6,696 nt of DNA, taken from the NCBI GenBank assembly GCA_013816275.1, contig JACDER010000081.1, positions 1 through 6,696 of the forward strand, read 5' to 3'. Below are positions 5,685 through 6,696 of the stretch, one piece after another (position 1 is the stretch's first letter; the number at the start of each line of letters is the position of its first letter). This DNA is from Actinomycetota bacterium (GTDB lineage Bacteria; Actinomycetota; Thermoleophilia; Gaiellales; Gaiellaceae). The notes beneath the pieces are model-generated. The model ran no database searches. It was not told the DNA's origin and saw nothing but the letters and a program-made list of their open reading frames with translations. A program made the position numbers and the translations under genes.

Positions 5685-6696
5685 TCTCGCTCGGCGAGCG
5701 CGCGGAACTCGTCGTCCGACACGAGCCCGTGCCGCTCGGCCGCGATGCGCTTCACCTCGGCGAGCAGGGCGCGATATTCCTCCTCTGCGACGTCCAGGCC
5801 GAGCTCGTCGCACTTGATCCTGATGCTGTCGACGCCGCTCTTCTTGCCGAGGACGATCCTCCTCTCTGCGCCGACGAGGTCGGCCGCAAACGGCTCGATC
5901 GCGGGCGGATCGTGGAACTGGCTCGCGACCGCGCCGCTCTCGCGCGTGAACAGGTTCTCGCCCACGACCGGCTTCCACGGCTCGAGCTCGTAGCCGGAAA
6001 GCTCCTGGACGCGGCGCGACACCTCGCGCAGCTTCTCGAGCTCGAGATTCGTCTCGGTGCCGTACAGAGCGGAGAGCGCCAGCGCCACCTCGCCCAGGTT
6101 CGCGTTCCCCGCCCTCTCGCCCATCCCGTTGATCGTCCCGTGGACCCAGCTCGCGCCCGCCCGCACGGCGGCAACCGCCCCGGCGGTGGCGAGCCCGAAG
6201 TCGTTGTGTCCGTGGAAGTGGAGCGGAACGTCCGGGCCGAGCCAGTCCCGCACGCTCGCCACGAGCTGACCCACGGCCTCCGGCGCGGCGACGCCGATCG
6301 TGTCGACGATCACTGCCTCTTGTGCGCCGGCCTGCTGCGCGGTTTTGTAGACCGTCTCGAGGAAGGAGAGGTCGGCGCGCGTTCCGTCCACGCCAAAGAA
6401 CGCGATCGTCATCCCGTTAGAGACGGCATGCGAGACGGCGTCGTCGATTCTTCGGAGCACCTCTTCGTGGTCGAGCAGGAGCGCGCCCAGCTTGCGCTCG
6501 CTCACCGGCGCCTCTATCACCGCAGCTCGCAGGCCGAGCTCGAGCAGCGCGTCGACGTCGGTGCGAAGGGCGCGGGAGAAGCCCCAGACCTCCGCGCTCA
6601 GCCCGGCGTCCTGGATCAACTCGACTGCGCGCCAGTCCTCTGCGGAGACACGCGGGAAGCCGGCCTCGATCCGGTCGACGCCGAGGCCGTCGAGGG
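5681..6696 (-). CDS. LeuA/homocitrate-synthase-like DRE-TIM acyltransferase or lyase, 5' end outside the window
   Basis: 337 residues of the C-terminal part are visible; the start and the N-terminal RDG motif lie beyond 6696. Family enzymes condense an acyl-CoA with a 2-oxo acid (isopropylmalate, citramalate, homocitrate synthases) or cleave the reverse type of bond. Numbering from the first visible codon, the TIM barrel shows RIEAGFP (8-14), GFSRA (38-42), VDTIG (130-134), the metal-binding HFHGHND (His161, His163), and GMGERAGN (190-197). The helical tail has FTRESGAVASQFHDPPAIEP and GKKSG (283-287), as in homocitrate-synthase-type proteins. It ends about 50 residues after GKKSG, so there is no LeuA-type leucine-binding regulatory domain. 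The usual SxED/ATR motif appears as FGVDGTRAD (100-108), an atypical version. It is the most upstream visible member of the coupled operon and overlaps the next gene by 4 nt. The exact reaction cannot be assigned. Confidence 0.88.
   Translation of the reverse strand, partial: LDGLGVDRIEAGFPRVSAEDWRAVELIQDAGLSAEVWGFSRALRTDVDALLELGLRAAVIEAPVSERKLGALLLDHEEVLRRIDDAVSHAVSNGMTIAFFGVDGTRADLSFLETVYKTAQQAGAQEAVIVDTIGVAAPEAVGQLVASVRDWLGPDVPLHFHGHNDFGLATAGAVAAVRAGASWVHGTINGMGERAGNANLGEVALALSALYGTETNLELEKLREVSRRVQELSGYELEPWKPVVGENLFTRESGAVASQFHDPPAIEPFAADLVGAERRIVLGKKSGVDSIRIKCDELGLDVAEEEYRALLAEVKRIAAERHGLVSDDEFRALAERE

Noticed and set aside
5685..5978. Extending reductase copy 1 upstream to a start at 5978
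   Set aside because: The Rossmann motif begins at MNRVCVVGAGAIG (5684). The extra 98 residues are Arg-rich shadow of the LeuA-like gene.

Overview
The window is a GC-rich stretch of bacterial chromosome in which every supportable gene lies on the minus strand. Base composition and the style of the secreted proteins (a variant HExxH metalloprotease with a GHC...DVMCY signature, Ig-like C-terminal domains, a proline-linked subtilase) suggest a high-GC actinobacterium, perhaps of the Thermoleophilia/Solirubrobacterales kind. That placement is an impression from reading, not a search result. No RNA gene, CRISPR array, insertion sequence or integration site was seen.

Read in the direction of transcription (high to low coordinates), the first part is a tightly packed metabolic block. 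It holds a LeuA/homocitrate-synthase-like DRE-TIM enzyme (5' end outside the window, stop at 5681), two adjacent ketopantoate-reductase-family dehydrogenases (5684-4761 and 4776-3865), and an M24/creatinase-fold hydrolase (3868-2750). The three junctions overlap by 4, 16 and 4 nt, so these four genes almost certainly form one translationally coupled operon. The chemistry implied is carbon-chain extension or cleavage of a 2-oxo acid, NAD(P)-linked reduction or oxidation of 2-oxo/2-hydroxy acids, and hydrolysis of an amide-like bond. The substrate cannot be named. Two details suggest specialisation: the second reductase has Asp where the NADPH-binding Arg is expected, and the M24 protein lacks several canonical metal ligands.

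The second part, starting only about 25 nt after the M24 stop, encodes two secreted proteases: an HExxH metalloprotease with an Ig-like C-terminal domain (stop at 1354) and an S8 subtilase (GTG start at 1332, running off the left edge through a polyproline linker). The metalloprotease has an intact signal-peptide reading frame upstream of its first ATG but no normal start codon in that frame. Dropping one A from an AAAA run would restore a textbook start, so this is either a one-base error in the sequence, a real frameshift, or a non-canonical start.

The window therefore joins an intracellular metabolic operon to a pair of exported proteases with no visible terminator. No confident new system can be claimed. 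The most unusual items are the four-gene metabolic cassette with its modified active sites and the start-site anomaly of the metalloprotease.
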